From contig JADQAV010000002.1 in the NCBI GenBank assembly GCA_019775845.1, forward strand, positions 1,550,001 to 1,614,000: a DNA stretch of 64,000 nt. The letters are read 5' to 3'. Position numbers and translations under genes: made by a program. The notes beneath the pieces were generated by a model. The model worked only from the letters and a program-made list of their open reading frames with translations. It ran no database searches and was not told where the DNA came from. This document shows, in pieces, positions 42,653 through 53,501 of this stretch. Position 1 is the first letter of the stretch. Each line of letters opens with the position of its first letter. The DNA comes from Myrmaecium sp. VS I D KN 1 (lineage: Eukaryota; Ascomycota; Dothideomycetes; Valsariales; Valsariaceae).

Positions 42653-45600
42653 ATGAAGACATCCAGGACACTTTGGGTGGCTACCCTGGCCTTAGTATCC
42701 CTATCCAATCCACTTCTCGCTATAGCAGATGCGGCACCTGCGCAACGGACAGCAAAAAGAGCGATTGAACCCTTCTCGCGGAACCTGAAGAGGCAAATTG
42801 TGACCAATAGCTCGGCGCCCGTAGCTGTGAGTACCGAAGAGCAGACAACTACACCGGACTCGCCGGCGTCTTCCGCGGCGTCTTCCTCGGCTGAGCTGCG
42901 ATCCCGTCAAATATCTTCTGAAAGCTTGGCATCGCTACTGGAGGACTTGACTTCGGACGGGTTCCTCAATGTCCCATCGAGCGCTCCTATCAGTCCTAGC
43001 GAGGCATCCTCCCAATTCGATTCATCATCGTCAAAGGTTCCAGAGAGCACGACTTCGCAGGACGTTGCCGTCGCGTTCCTTACGACTTCGAGCTCTACTG
43101 AATCGGCAAGCTCGGATGCAACCTCTGAGGCTACAACTTCCGGATCTTCCAGCGCCCTCTCTTCGTCTACGGCTGTTTTCACTTCGACTACTTCTTCCAC
43201 GCCGACCACCAGCGCCGCGGAATCCAGCGCCCCCTCCTCCTCCGTCGTAGGCCTAGGCAGTACGAGCTCTCTGGCGGAGTCTTCCCAACCTACCTCAAGC
43301 AGCCCGTCGGCCACCAGCTCTGCGCTGACCTCGAGCAGTGCACCCGCTAGTTCATCCGTACCCGCGAGTAGTACGCCGTTGTCATCATCAAAGTCCGTGA
43401 GCGATACGCCATTGTCCTCAACGGTGGTTGTGAGCAGTACGCAAGCGGTCTCATCAGTAGCTGCGAGCAGTGTTCCGGCATCTCCTTCATTGGTAGCTAC
43501 GAGCAGTGCGGAAGCATCTTCGTCGGTAGCTACGAGCAGTAGCCAGGCGTCTTCATCCGTAGCGACGAGCAGTAGCCAGGCGTCTTCATCCGTAGCTGCG
43601 AGCAGTACGCCGGTGTCTTCATCAGTTCCCGCGAGCAGTACGCCAGTGTCATCATCGGTAGCTGCGAGCAGTACGCGAGCATCTTCGTCGGTAGTTACGA
43701 GCAGTACCCAATCGTCTTCGTCGGTAGCCGTGAGCAGCGCACTGGTTCAGGCATCTTCATCGGTTGCTACAAGCAGTAGACAAGCGTCTTCATCGGTAGC
43801 CGTGAGCAGCGCACCGGCCGATTCGTCTGCGGCTTCAAGCAGCACACCTTCTGTGGATCCAACAAGCACTCCGTCTGCTTCCTCGGTCGGATCGTCGAGC
43901 ATCTCGAGCAGCGCTGCCGTTTCGTCAAGCTATGATCCTCTCAGTTCCTCAGCCACCATGACTGGTTCCATGGCTAGCTCTTCGTCTGCTGCTCAAGCCT
44001 CCGCTCGTATGTCTTCGTCTGATCTGCCATCCGTCTCTAGCACGTCCGATAGTCGCGCTCCTACAGTTCTGGCGTCGTCGAGCATGCGATCTGCTTCCAG
44101 TGACCTGTCGAGTGCAGTATTGGCGACTCTCAGTTCCGGAAGTCCGCTATCTTCAACTGTACCTATTACAGCAAGCTCCGTCAGGACGGCTTCCTCGGAC
44201 TCGAGTGTCGCACCCTCTAGTGTGAGCCCTTCGGGCTCTGTTCTCCTTGCTGCATCCTCATCGCCGGCGCCTTCGTCAGTTGTTGCTTCCTCGTCGAGCG
44301 GTCTTCTGGGGGGATTGCTAGGGCCTTTTACAACACTGTTCGCTTCATCGTCAGTTGTTCCCAGCAGCTCTGCAAGCTTATCCGATCGCAGCTCTTCCAT
44401 AAGTGCAGGCAGTTCCGCTGTGCCCTCTCAGCTGTCATCTCCGTCAAGTGCTATCTCTGTAGCACCGTCATCGGGACTCGTCTCATCCATCCCGAGCCCT
44501 TCGTCGGCTGTTGCAGTTTCCAGTGGGACTGCTCCCATCCCCGATGGAATCCTTCCCAGCTCGGCTGTTGTTGGCACTGGATCAAGCTTTATCTCAGCTC
44601 TCCCTTCCACTGCTTCCAGCGTGGGTTCTTCAAGCGGTCTTCTGGATGGCCTTCTCGCGCCCCTGACATCGGGATCTTCGGGACTTGTTACGCCATCTTC
44701 TGTCCCCAGTGGTGTGTTGCCATCTTCATCTATCGTGGGTACAGCGGGGAGCTCTGTGGCAATAAGTTCTCCTGTTACGCCCAGCGCGACATCCTCGAGC
44801 GATCTTCTTGATGGCATCTTGGCACCCTCGAGTTGGGGATCTACCGGACTCGTTACGCCATCTTCTGTTCCTAGCGGTGTGTTACCATCCTCATCTGTCG
44901 TAGGAACAGGGGGAAACTCTGTGGCCACAAGCTCTCCCGTAACGCCCAGCGCGGCTTCTTCGAGCGGTCTCCTTGATGGTCTCTTGGTGCCCTTGACTTC
45001 AGGAGTCAGCCAATCTGCTACCCCTAGTAGCGTCCCAAGCTCATCTATTCTGGTCGGAACGGCTCCCAGTTCGTTTGCGCTCGGGTCGTCCGTCCTGTTG
45101 CCTACAAGTCCAACCTCATCTTCTGACCCTCTTGCCAGCCTCTTGGCACCCATGACTTCAGGATCTAGTGAGTTTGCTGGCTCTACTGGTGGTATCCCGT
45201 CCCAGATTGCGACTCCTACTGGAAATAGTTCAAGCGAATCGGTCACAGCGGCGCCTGTCAGCTCCCTCGCTGAGACCACGCCAGCCCCTACTCCCTCTGG
45301 CATCCTAGTCGGACTGAGTATGGCGCTGGGAACTAGCTCGTCCCTACCTTCCATCCCGCCTTCTAATGCATCGGAAGCCAGCCTCGTGCCGACGTCTACT
45401 GCAATCCTGTCCGGTTTCACTGGAGCAGGAACGGGGATAATCCCAACCGCAACACCGACGGAGTCCTCTTCCGGGGTCTTGGATCCTCTGAACTCGCTGG
45501 CTACTGGTCTCACGTCTGCTGTTGCTCCTGAACCAACCGTCGCCTCGAACTCGACCATTCCCGTCATTTCCTCGACGGAATCGCTGAATGATACCCAGAT

Positions 45601-47110
45601 CACTCCCACCCCAAGTCTGCTGCCGTCTGGAACTGGTGTTATTCCGGGTCTTTCCAGCCTTCTCTCATCTCTGCAGCCTGACGTGTCCAGCTTGGTCTCC
45701 GAAGGAATCCTTCCCTCGTCTATCCTGGCGAATTCCACTGGTGTTGCGACAACCGCAGGCGTTTCGCCTACGGCGTCGTCCTTCTCTCCTACGGGTATCT
45801 CATCGTCTGCCCCATCGTCTGTTGTCAGCAACTCCACGCTTATCCCTACCGAATCAGTTCTCAGCACTCCTAGCGATTCAAGCATCCCGAACACTACGGT
45901 CCCCACCACATCCCCTACGTCCATCCTCACAAGTGCAGGTACTTCTCAGGCCGCGAACGCTACCTTGGCGCCTCCGCTTGTCATCAGCCCCACTTCCACC
46001 GTTGTCCTGAGTTCGAGCAGTGAAACTCCGTCTTCCACTGTCACGCCGACGGAGACACCTGTCACAACCGTTGCTAGCTCTTCCGCGGTGCTGTCCAGCG
46101 CCGGCCCTGCATCGTCTAGCGCCAGCCCTGCGCTGTCAACAGTCGTAGTGAGCACACCTACGCCCACGCCTACTCCGGTGTATACTATTCAACCTACAGC
46201 CACCGACACCCTCACTGCGTTGATTATTCCCACAAGCATTCTGGTACAGCCGTCGCAAACTCAGTCTGTATCCACCAGTACTAGCATTGAGACGGTCATG
46301 CCGTCGACCATGCCTAAGATTCTCTTCCCCCCTGGTGGTTCGCCAACCACGAGTCCTAACTCTACGGCTGTTATGGTCGGCTTCCTGTACGGCTTGAACT
46401 TTAACTTTGTTTGGAATAACCAGGACTCCGCAAATCAGATCTTCGAGTTTTTCCCCAAGGGCATCGCAGATGGCCTTGGTATTGCTCGTAGTAACGTTGT
46501 CATGACTGCACTGCGACCATACGATACATTGAAGACGAAGGGTTTCATCACTACGTATGCGATCTTCAACATTCCGCAGGACCTGGTTGATGTGCTCGGA
46601 GAGGATTTCCGCATCCCAACATCTGGCTTATACACCAACGAGGATGACTCGATCAACACACTAATGTGGATGGTGGATTCCACTACGTACGCACTTTCCG
46701 GCCAGTTCCCGGATGATAGCACAGAAGCCGCGGCTGCTCAGACGTCATCTAGCAACGGTAGTGGCGATGGCGCTCCGTTGAGCAGTGCTGGAAACTCAAG
46801 CACGCCTGTAAATAAGAGCAGTGTGGGCATCGCGGTTGGTGTTGTGGGTGCTGCCGCCGCTTATGGTGCGGCCATGTTCCTCGTCGCTCGACGCTACAAG
46901 AAGCGAAGGCTCCGCCACCAGCGTTCGAGCTCCGTTCCCACCTCCAACTTCCGGGACAGCCCTAGCCCAGTATTCATGACTGGGGGACGTGGTAGCCCAA
47001 GTGGCGGGCGCGGTAGCCGGAATAGTGGCGGCAGCAGTAATAACCGCAGCATTCGAACTGCCCAGATTTCCGCTCCCGTCATGGCGGAAAATTCCCTTGG
47101 ATGGAACTAA
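42653..47110 (+). CDS. msb2: Signalling mucin Msb2 (MsbA)
   Basis: Cell-surface mucin that senses osmotic, wall or surface stress and feeds Cdc42 and MAP-kinase cascades (filamentous growth, appressoria in pathogens). Single exon, 1485 aa. Signal peptide at the N terminus (about 1-27; TLWVATLALVSLSNPLLAIA). Most of the rest is Ser/Thr-rich, O-glycosylated mucin region, including an 11-residue tandem repeat (about 257-393). The conserved extracellular domain (about 1215-1365) reads ILFPPGGSPTT, VMVGFLYGLNFNFVW, QIFEFFPKGIADGLG, NVVMTALRPYDTLKTKGF. One membrane helix (about 1391-1412; VGIAVGVVGAAAAYGAAMFL) is followed by RRYKKRRLR and a short cytosolic tail ending ISAPVMAENSLGWN, the conserved fungal Msb2 end. 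Hkr1 shares the architecture, but this tail identifies Msb2. Confidence 0.94.
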   Translation: MKTSRTLWVATLALVSLSNPLLAIADAAPAQRTAKRAIEPFSRNLKRQIVTNSSAPVAVSTEEQTTTPDSPASSAASSSAELRSRQISSESLASLLEDLTSDGFLNVPSSAPISPSEASSQFDSSSSKVPESTTSQDVAVAFLTTSSSTESASSDATSEATTSGSSSALSSSTAVFTSTTSSTPTTSAAESSAPSSSVVGLGSTSSLAESSQPTSSSPSATSSALTSSSAPASSSVPASSTPLSSSKSVSDTPLSSTVVVSSTQAVSSVAASSVPASPSLVATSSAEASSSVATSSSQASSSVATSSSQASSSVAASSTPVSSSVPASSTPVSSSVAASSTRASSSVVTSSTQSSSSVAVSSALVQASSSVATSSRQASSSVAVSSAPADSSAASSSTPSVDPTSTPSASSVGSSSISSSAAVSSSYDPLSSSATMTGSMASSSSAAQASARMSSSDLPSVSSTSDSRAPTVLASSSMRSASSDLSSAVLATLSSGSPLSSTVPITASSVRTASSDSSVAPSSVSPSGSVLLAASSSPAPSSVVASSSSGLLGGLLGPFTTLFASSSVVPSSSASLSDRSSSISAGSSAVPSQLSSPSSAISVAPSSGLVSSIPSPSSAVAVSSGTAPIPDGILPSSAVVGTGSSFISALPSTASSVGSSSGLLDGLLAPLTSGSSGLVTPSSVPSGVLPSSSIVGTAGSSVAISSPVTPSATSSSDLLDGILAPSSWGSTGLVTPSSVPSGVLPSSSVVGTGGNSVATSSPVTPSAASSSGLLDGLLVPLTSGVSQSATPSSVPSSSILVGTAPSSFALGSSVLLPTSPTSSSDPLASLLAPMTSGSSEFAGSTGGIPSQIATPTGNSSSESVTAAPVSSLAETTPAPTPSGILVGLSMALGTSSSLPSIPPSNASEASLVPTSTAILSGFTGAGTGIIPTATPTESSSGVLDPLNSLATGLTSAVAPEPTVASNSTIPVISSTESLNDTQITPTPSLLPSGTGVIPGLSSLLSSLQPDVSSLVSEGILPSSILANSTGVATTAGVSPTASSFSPTGISSSAPSSVVSNSTLIPTESVLSTPSDSSIPNTTVPTTSPTSILTSAGTSQAANATLAPPLVISPTSTVVLSSSSETPSSTVTPTETPVTTVASSSAVLSSAGPASSSASPALSTVVVSTPTPTPTPVYTIQPTATDTLTALIIPTSILVQPSQTQSVSTSTSIETVMPSTMPKILFPPGGSPTTSPNSTAVMVGFLYGLNFNFVWNNQDSANQIFEFFPKGIADGLGIARSNVVMTALRPYDTLKTKGFITTYAIFNIPQDLVDVLGEDFRIPTSGLYTNEDDSINTLMWMVDSTTYALSGQFPDDSTEAAAAQTSSSNGSGDGAPLSSAGNSSTPVNKSSVGIAVGVVGAAAAYGAAMFLVARRYKKRRLRHQRSSSVPTSNFRDSPSPVFMTGGRGSPSGGRGSRNSGGSSNNRSIRTAQISAPVMAENSLGWN
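43420..43830 (+). repeat. Coding minisatellite in msb2, 33-bp unit (11 aa)
   Basis: About 12 imperfect copies of a 33-base unit encoding SSVATSSSQAS-like peptides (variants SSVAASSTPVS, SSVAASSTRAS). Two adjacent copies near 43540-43590 are nearly identical. Length variation between strains would change mucin length. Confidence 0.85.
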
Positions 47111-48218
47111 ATCTGCGACGGATCAGCTGCACAGCCCTGGGGCAACCGACCTCCCCCAGAAGCCATCCCATCCTCTCAAAGTTCTCGTTGAGCTACACCG
47201 CCACCACGTATTCTTCTCTTCATCACAAGCACCGAAAAAGGCTTGCGATAACCAAAATTTCTGACGCCTCGCCCCCCTTTCTCTCTTATCTCTTTCATAT
47301 GTTCGTCGATCTCCTCCAGCTATCTTATCCATTTTACCATGGTATTGTATCTACCAGCCTTTCCTATCTTCACCATCATACTTTCTTGGCTTCTGTAGCA
47401 GCTTAGCCCCCTGTTTAGTTACCACTTCTTCGATCTTCTTAGATACCTGTCCTTGGCTATATCTGGCTTCGGCGAATTTTCACTTTCAAATGTTTTCTTC
47501 CATTCTGCTGTTGATTTTCGACTCTAACTTTTGAGTATTTCTGGTGGTATAGTTGCCTGAGGAACGACTAGTGGATTGAAGGGGCTGTCGTATGATTGGG
47601 AAGGTAGAAACTGGGGGAGGGGGGGGCTGAGGAAGTCAAATTCGCCTGAACGCTGAAGCAGTGATAGCAATCAGATGTGCATGCATAGAACGACTGGAAC
47701 TCGGAAGATCTTCGCTTTTACCTCTTTCCTCAAGGAGACGTCGATCAATACATCGTCCTGGGAATGAAGCTGATGAAATGCTGCCATCCATGTCTATAAT
47801 TATCATTTCTGAGTTCGAACATGTTATAAAATCTACGGTGTTGTCAGTTGATCCCACTCTAAGTGGACATTCTGTTGCTGGAATTGTGGGATTCGCTCGA
47901 CTGCCCGATGCTTCAGGCACCAATTTGTATACAGACCATCAATGTCTTGGCGCTCCGTCGCCAAAGCCGCACCGACCACCTGGAGCGCTCTCACCGAAGC
48001 TGTCCTCTGCGCGAGTGAACAACATCCAACTCCTCCAATTCGAACGATCAGGACGCGGAGCTACTCGCACTCCTCGCCCTCGCATTGAATACCCCACCGC
48101 CCCGCCTTGATCAAAATAATCCGGAGCTCAGCTGTGTGCCGAAGCTGAATCGGATACAGGCCACGTCGAAGCAACAGGACAACCCCCTTCCCCACATAGA
48201 GCGCAAGAGCTCGCGAAG
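47111..48218. other. Intergenic: msb2 3' side and COPI promoter
   Basis: 1.1 kb between tandem plus-strand genes. T/C-rich up to about 47480 (3' untranslated region), then mixed sequence. No conserved frame or RNA gene recognised. Confidence 0.5.
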
Positions 48219-51213
48219 ATGAGGCTGGACGTGAAGGTACCTCGACTGTACTTCCTAGAGGGAGGACATGGCTGACGCTGGGCTTTCTGGAACAGAGACA
48301 ACTCTTCGCGCGTAGCGAAAGAGTCAAGGGCATTGACTTTCACCCGACGGAGCCATGGATCCTGACTACTCTCTATTCCGGTGCGGTCAACCCCCCTCCC
48401 CCTTCCCCTCCCCTTCCGAGGCGATCGGCGTATAAGGCCTCGGAATCGGCTGACGGAACATAGGCCATGTGTACATCTGGTCTTACGAGACCCAATCCAT
48501 CGTGAAGACCTTCGAATTGACCGATGTCCCCGTCCGCGCCGGACGATTCATCGCGCGCAAGAACTGGATAGTTTGCGGCAGCGATGATTTCCAATTGCGT
48601 GTCGTAAGATCCTCCAGCCCGGCTGCAGTCATGACATGCTTCTCGCTAACCCTGCTCTCTTCCAGTACAACTATAACACTTCGGAGAAGGTCGCGAGTTT
48701 CGAGGCGCATCCCGATTACATTCGAGCCATCGTCGTTCATCCCACGCAGCCGTTCGTGCTCACCGCATCCGATGATATGACCATCAAGCTCTGGGATTGG
48801 GACAAGGGATGGAAGTGTGTTCAGATCTTCGAAGGCCACAGTCACTACGTTATGAGCCTGGCCATCAATCCCAAGGATACCAACACGTTCGCCTCGGCCT
48901 GTTTGGATAGGACCGTGAAGATCTGGTCATTTGGTAACTCAACGCCGAATTTCACTCTCGAGGCGCACGAAACAAAGGGAGTTAACTACGTCGACTACTA
49001 CCCCGGCTCGGACAAGCCTTACCTCCTTACCACCTCCGATGACAGGACTGCCAAGGTATGGGATTACACGACCAAAGCATTGATTGCGACTCTTGAAGGG
49101 CACACCAGCAACGTGTCTTTCGCTTGCTACCATCCAGAGTTGCCGGTCATTATTTCCGGCTCGGAAGACGGCACTGTCAAGTTGTGGCAGGCGAACACCT
49201 ACCGGTTGGAACAGTCCCTTAACTATGGCCTCGAACGTGCTTGGTGTGTGTCTACACAAAAGGGCAAGCAGGGAGTTGCGCTCGGATTTGATGATGGGTA
49301 TGTGGAAAACACTGTTGCGCGTAAACTGGGGGCATCAACTCACGATATATAGTGCGGTCGTCATCAAGATGGGTCGCGAGGAACCCGCCGTCTCCATGGA
49401 TGGCTCCGGAAAGCTTATCTGGGCAAAACACAACGAAATCCTGTCTGCCGTCATCAAGGGCGGCGACAAAGACTTGAAGGATGGGGAAACTCTAACTCTT
49501 CCGACGAAGGATCTCGGCACGACCGACATATACCCACAGTCTCTTCTCCACTCCCCCAACGGCCGGTTCGTAGCCGTCTGCGGTGACGGCGAATACATTA
49601 TTTACACCGCGCTGGCCTTGAGGAATCAGGCCTTCGGCTCGGCACTGGATTTCGCTTGGGGCTCCAAAGAGAACGATAAGGACTACGCTATTCGCGAATC
49701 GTCAACCAGCGTCAAGATCTTCCGCAACTTCAAGGAGCGCGGTAGCGGCGGCTTGAATGTTGGTTTCCAAGCCGAAGGTCTTAGCGGGGGTGTTCTGTTG
49801 GGTGTTAAGGGTCAGGGCGGTATCGGTCTCTTTGATTGGGAGACTGGCAATCTTGTTCGCCGAATCGAGGTTGAGCCGAAGAACGTGAGTAGCTTCCCAG
49901 TCAGTTTGCCCTGATTCATCTTCCGCTGACGGTGCTTTTCTAGGTTTACTGGTCTGAGAGCGGCGAGCTGGTTACCCTGGCTTGTGAGGATACATTCTAT
50001 GTCCTCCGCTTCTCTCGCGAGAATTATATCGCAGCGGTTCAAGCTGGCGAGGTGGACGAGGATGGCGTGGAGTCTGCATTCGAAGTCATCACTGATGTCA
50101 ATGAGAGGTAAGCTCTGTCTACTGGATTCGAAGTTCCCCATCACTAAACTTGTTCCTAGTGTACGTACGGGTCAGTGGGTTGGCGATTGCTTCGTCTACA
50201 CGAACTCCACAAACCGATTGAACTACCTCGTCGGTGACCAGACATACACCATCTCCCACTTCGATCACCCCACCTATGTTCTTGGATACCTCCCCCGTGA
50301 TGGTCGCATCTACATCTGCGATAAGGACGTCAGCGTCACCTCCTACGCCCTCTCCCTCAGTGTCATCGAGTACCAGACTCTTGTCCTTCGCGGTGAGCTG
50401 GAGACGGCGAATGAAATGCTTCCGGACATCCCCACCGAGCAGAAGAACAAGATTGCTCGCTTCCTCGAAGGCCAGGGCTACAAGGAGGAGGCTCTCGAGG
50501 TGGCCACGGATCCCGAGCACAGATTTGAGCTGGCTCTGTCGCTCAACAAGCTGGATGTCGCCATTGAGCTTGCCCGTGCCGCTGACGCGGAGCACAAGTG
50601 GAAGACGGTCGGTGACGCAGCTCTCTCGGCGTGGGACGTGGGCCTGGCGCAAGAGTGCTATGAGCACGCTAACGACCTTGGCTCACTCTTACTCGTGAAC
50701 ACCGCAACTTCCGATGTGGACGGTCTGAGGTCACTTGCGGAGAAAGCGCAGGCGGCTGCTGCCCATAACGTAGCCTTCTCGGCTTTATGGCAGCTTGGCG
50801 ATGTTGACGGATGCTTAGAGCTCCTGGTCAAGACGAACCGGCCTGCCGAAGCGGCACTGTTCGCACAGACCTACAAGCCTTCGAGAGCACCACAGCTGGT
50901 CAAGACGTGGAAGAAGGAGTTAGAGTCGCAGGGCAAGGCCCGGGTCGCTAGGCTTTTGGGCCAGCCTCCTGGGGAGGAAGGCGCTGACGACGAGATGTTC
51001 CCTGAGTGGGATGAGTGGCTGAGACTGGAGAGGGAGGGCGGCCAGGTGGAGGAGAAGCTGGTCGATGTGGATCCAGAGAGTGATCAAGAAGGCGAGGCGC
51101 TGCCGGATGTTGAGGGGGTGGAGACACCGGAGGAAGAGGAGGAACAGGGAGCAAAACAGGTGGAGGCGGAAGCGGAAGCTGAGGAGGGAGCGGAAGGAGA
51201 ACAGGAGGAATAG
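48219..51213 (+). CDS. sec27: Coatomer beta-prime subunit (COPI)
   Basis: COPI coat subunit that binds dilysine cargo signals for Golgi-to-ER retrieval. Seven exons: 48219-48236, 48296-48380, 48464-48603, 48666-49297, 49353-49884, 49944-50107 and 50160-51213, giving 874 aa. The first exon is only 18 bases (MRLDVK). WD40 repeats fill the N-terminal part: [84 protein letters not shown] second propeller follows ([15 protein letters not shown]), then an alpha-solenoid ([55 protein letters not shown]). The C terminus is Glu-rich. Sequence and length match fungal Sec27. Confidence 0.95.
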
Positions 51214-51886
51214 ATGACGCACGGCAGAGAGGCCGGGGTTGGTTGGGGAGGCGTGACCCATCCGGGGTTATCATGCGTTTCTTAGATGTCTGTGGCACGG
51301 ACAAGTGGTGGTGGTGTTCTTTCCAAGAGGCGATTGGTGGTCCGCATGTTCGGGGCCATGTATTTTATCCTGTCTTCTATCGCCGTTTGTTTTCTTCCAG
51401 TTCCTTTCGCGCGCTTCGTCCACAGCAAAAAACCATAAGCAGATCGTCTTTTTTGGGCTGGGCATCTGTGGTCCAGTGATGCTCTTGTTGGACTCTAGTT
51501 ACCTCTGAATGAATTGCGGGCTGTTTTGGTTTTGATAGACATGTCCGAAATTTTACATAACTATTCTTGGCCTACTGTGTCCATCCATCCATCCAGCCTC
51601 CCTCTTGCAGGACTTTACCCTTTCTCCCTTTTTCATCTGCTCCTAGCCTTGTACGCTGTGTTGAAGCCCCTGCCTTTTCGTTTTCGCGCTTCACTCGGCG
51701 CACAGATCTATCTTACACGACGTACGTAATTCTTCTTCTTCTTCCTCTTTCTTTCTTTTTCTCTCCTCCTCGTGCGTAGAACGAAGTACATAATTTTATC
51801 ATACAAACTCGCAGAGCTCCCATCATCCATGAATAAGAACCAGAATGCCGCTCACTCGATACCTGCCCCCGTACTCCGCTCCGGTC
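51214..51886. other. Convergent intergenic region
   Basis: 673 bases between the coatomer gene (plus) and atp23 (minus) stops, T/C-rich on the plus strand near 51600-51780. No gene supported. Confidence 0.5.
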
Positions 51887-52818
51887 TCATCGGTAGATCT
51901 CATCAAAGGGGCGGGTGTCGCGGAAGCAGCTCTCCCAGACCTCGTCGACGACGCGCTCGGCGTGGGGCTGGTCGCGGCAGGCGGGGCGGTTCATGAGGCT
52001 GAGGACGGCCCGGCGGCGGACGCAGTCCTGGAGCTGGCCGGTGAGGCGGCGCTGGTGGCGGGTGAAGAACTCGCGGGTGAAGCGGCACTCGCCCGAGAGG
52101 GTGCTGGCGCGGATCTCGGTGCAAGCCGCGTGGCGGAGGTCGGCGTAGTCGAGCCGGAAGCGGACGTGGTCGTAGGCGTGCACGAGCTCGTGCGCGAGCG
52201 TGTCCTCGGCGTGGCCGCGGTTGCGGAGGTGGTTGGCGCAGAGGAGGAGGCCGTGGGCCGGGTCGAAGCCGCCCGACTGCGGCAGCAGGCACCGTCGGCA
52301 CCGGATGTTGTCCGCGTTCAGCGGCGGGCCCAGCGCGGCGATCTCCGAGGTGAGGAAGCGGATGAGCGGGCCTTTTGGTTGTTGGTTGTTAGTTGGAGTG
52401 AGAGGTGGAGTTAAGAAGAGAAAGAGTTCTCTTGGAGAGAGCAAAGCGATCGGAGTAGCAAAGGAATAAGAAAAGTAGAACGGAGAAAGAGAAGAGATGG
52501 AGGAAGAGAGAAAGAAATTAAAAAGGGACGAAAAAAAAGGAACGACGTACTATACTTGAGGAGGTAATCACGGTAGTCCTCACAACGCCGGCAGTCGCTC
52601 TCCTCGCGGATGGAATCACGGTAGAAGAAGTAGTTGCGGCGCTCCTCGTCGGTGGCGGAGCCGGTGAGGATGCCGAAGAAATTGCGCCAGGTGTAGAAGC
52701 TGGCGTCCGGCCGGGGGATCTGGATGGAGACGGGTTGAGGTGGAGATGGAGTTTGGCTTGAGGGCTGCGACGGGGTGGGATCCGGATTCCCGTCGGTGGG
52801 GAGGTCGGATGCCGCCAT
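51887..52818 (-). CDS. atp23: Mitochondrial inner membrane protease Atp23
   Basis: Metalloprotease and chaperone of the intermembrane space that processes the Atp6 precursor and helps assemble ATP synthase Fo. Exons on the minus strand 52818-52551 and 52371-51887 (intron 179 bases) give 250 aa. A Pro/Ser/Gln-rich N terminus (1-38) precedes [12 protein letters not shown]. The peptidase M76 pattern follows: [41 protein letters not shown]-like [12 protein letters not shown], and the zinc site [16 protein letters not shown] (HELVH). The Cys pairs needed for oxidative import are present, with a further CREF-like segment and [16 protein letters not shown] near the end (FDEIYR). GC-rich second exon. 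Divergent from the glutamate kinase gene. Confidence 0.93.
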
Positions 52819-53501
52819 GGGGTGTGGGTAGGAGGAAGTGAAGGTGTGAATGGTAAGGCAGTACAGTAGGTACTAGTAGGCAGGGCAGGTCCCTCCGATG
52901 ATTAAATTGTTGGTGCCTCAGGACTTGAGCTGGGTGGGGTAAGCCAGAGAAAGGGACTGATAGAGTGGGGTGAGGTGGGGTGGGGTGTGCGAGAGGGAAA
53001 GGGAGGGGTGAGTGGGAGAGTAAGAGTGGGTGAATGTGGGTGAGTGGGCGAGTGAGTGACGGAGAGAATCGAGGTTGCTGAATGGGTGGCTGTTGTGGCT
53101 GTGGTGGCTGGAAGTCTGGGGTAAGGGAAAGGCGGTCAACGAGGCGGTCGGAACGATTGCTTAGGTCAGTGGGAGTCACTCGGAGGGCGCGCGGAGATAG
53201 AGATCCTTAGATAGGTACTCATATACGACCGCATAACCCATCGATCATCTGTACCATCCCCTCACAACCTGTCGTCTATGATTTTATGAACTCTTTGACG
53301 CAGTGCTAAACTGACCCGTTGACCGGCTGCATGAGGATTGACTGACCGGTCGTCTGCCTGGCTGACATAATCAATTCACATTCCTCAGCTCTCTCTCTAT
53401 CGCTCTTTGCCCGTTGATATCCTCTCTTCGTCGCTGGTTCCTTTGCTTCTTCTTTCTGATTTCCTCGTCCTCCTTCTGATTCTTCCTTTCTCTCTGCAAA
53501 T
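52819..53501. promoter_or_regulatory. Divergent promoter atp23 / glutamate 5-kinase
   Basis: 683 bases between opposed starts. A GTGGGG/GTGAGT-rich stretch (about 52930-53060) marks low complexity. GAGTCA at 53173-53178 (TGACTC on the other strand) is a core match to the Gcn4/CpcA amino-acid-starvation element, sensible for a proline gene but weak alone. Confidence 0.5.

Noticed and set aside
44428-45930. 500-codon open frame on the minus strand opposite msb2
   Set aside because: Its sequence (repeating Asp/Glu/Gly/Val-rich) is what the complement of Ser/Thr-rich repeat codons gives. Msb2 is clear on the plus strand.
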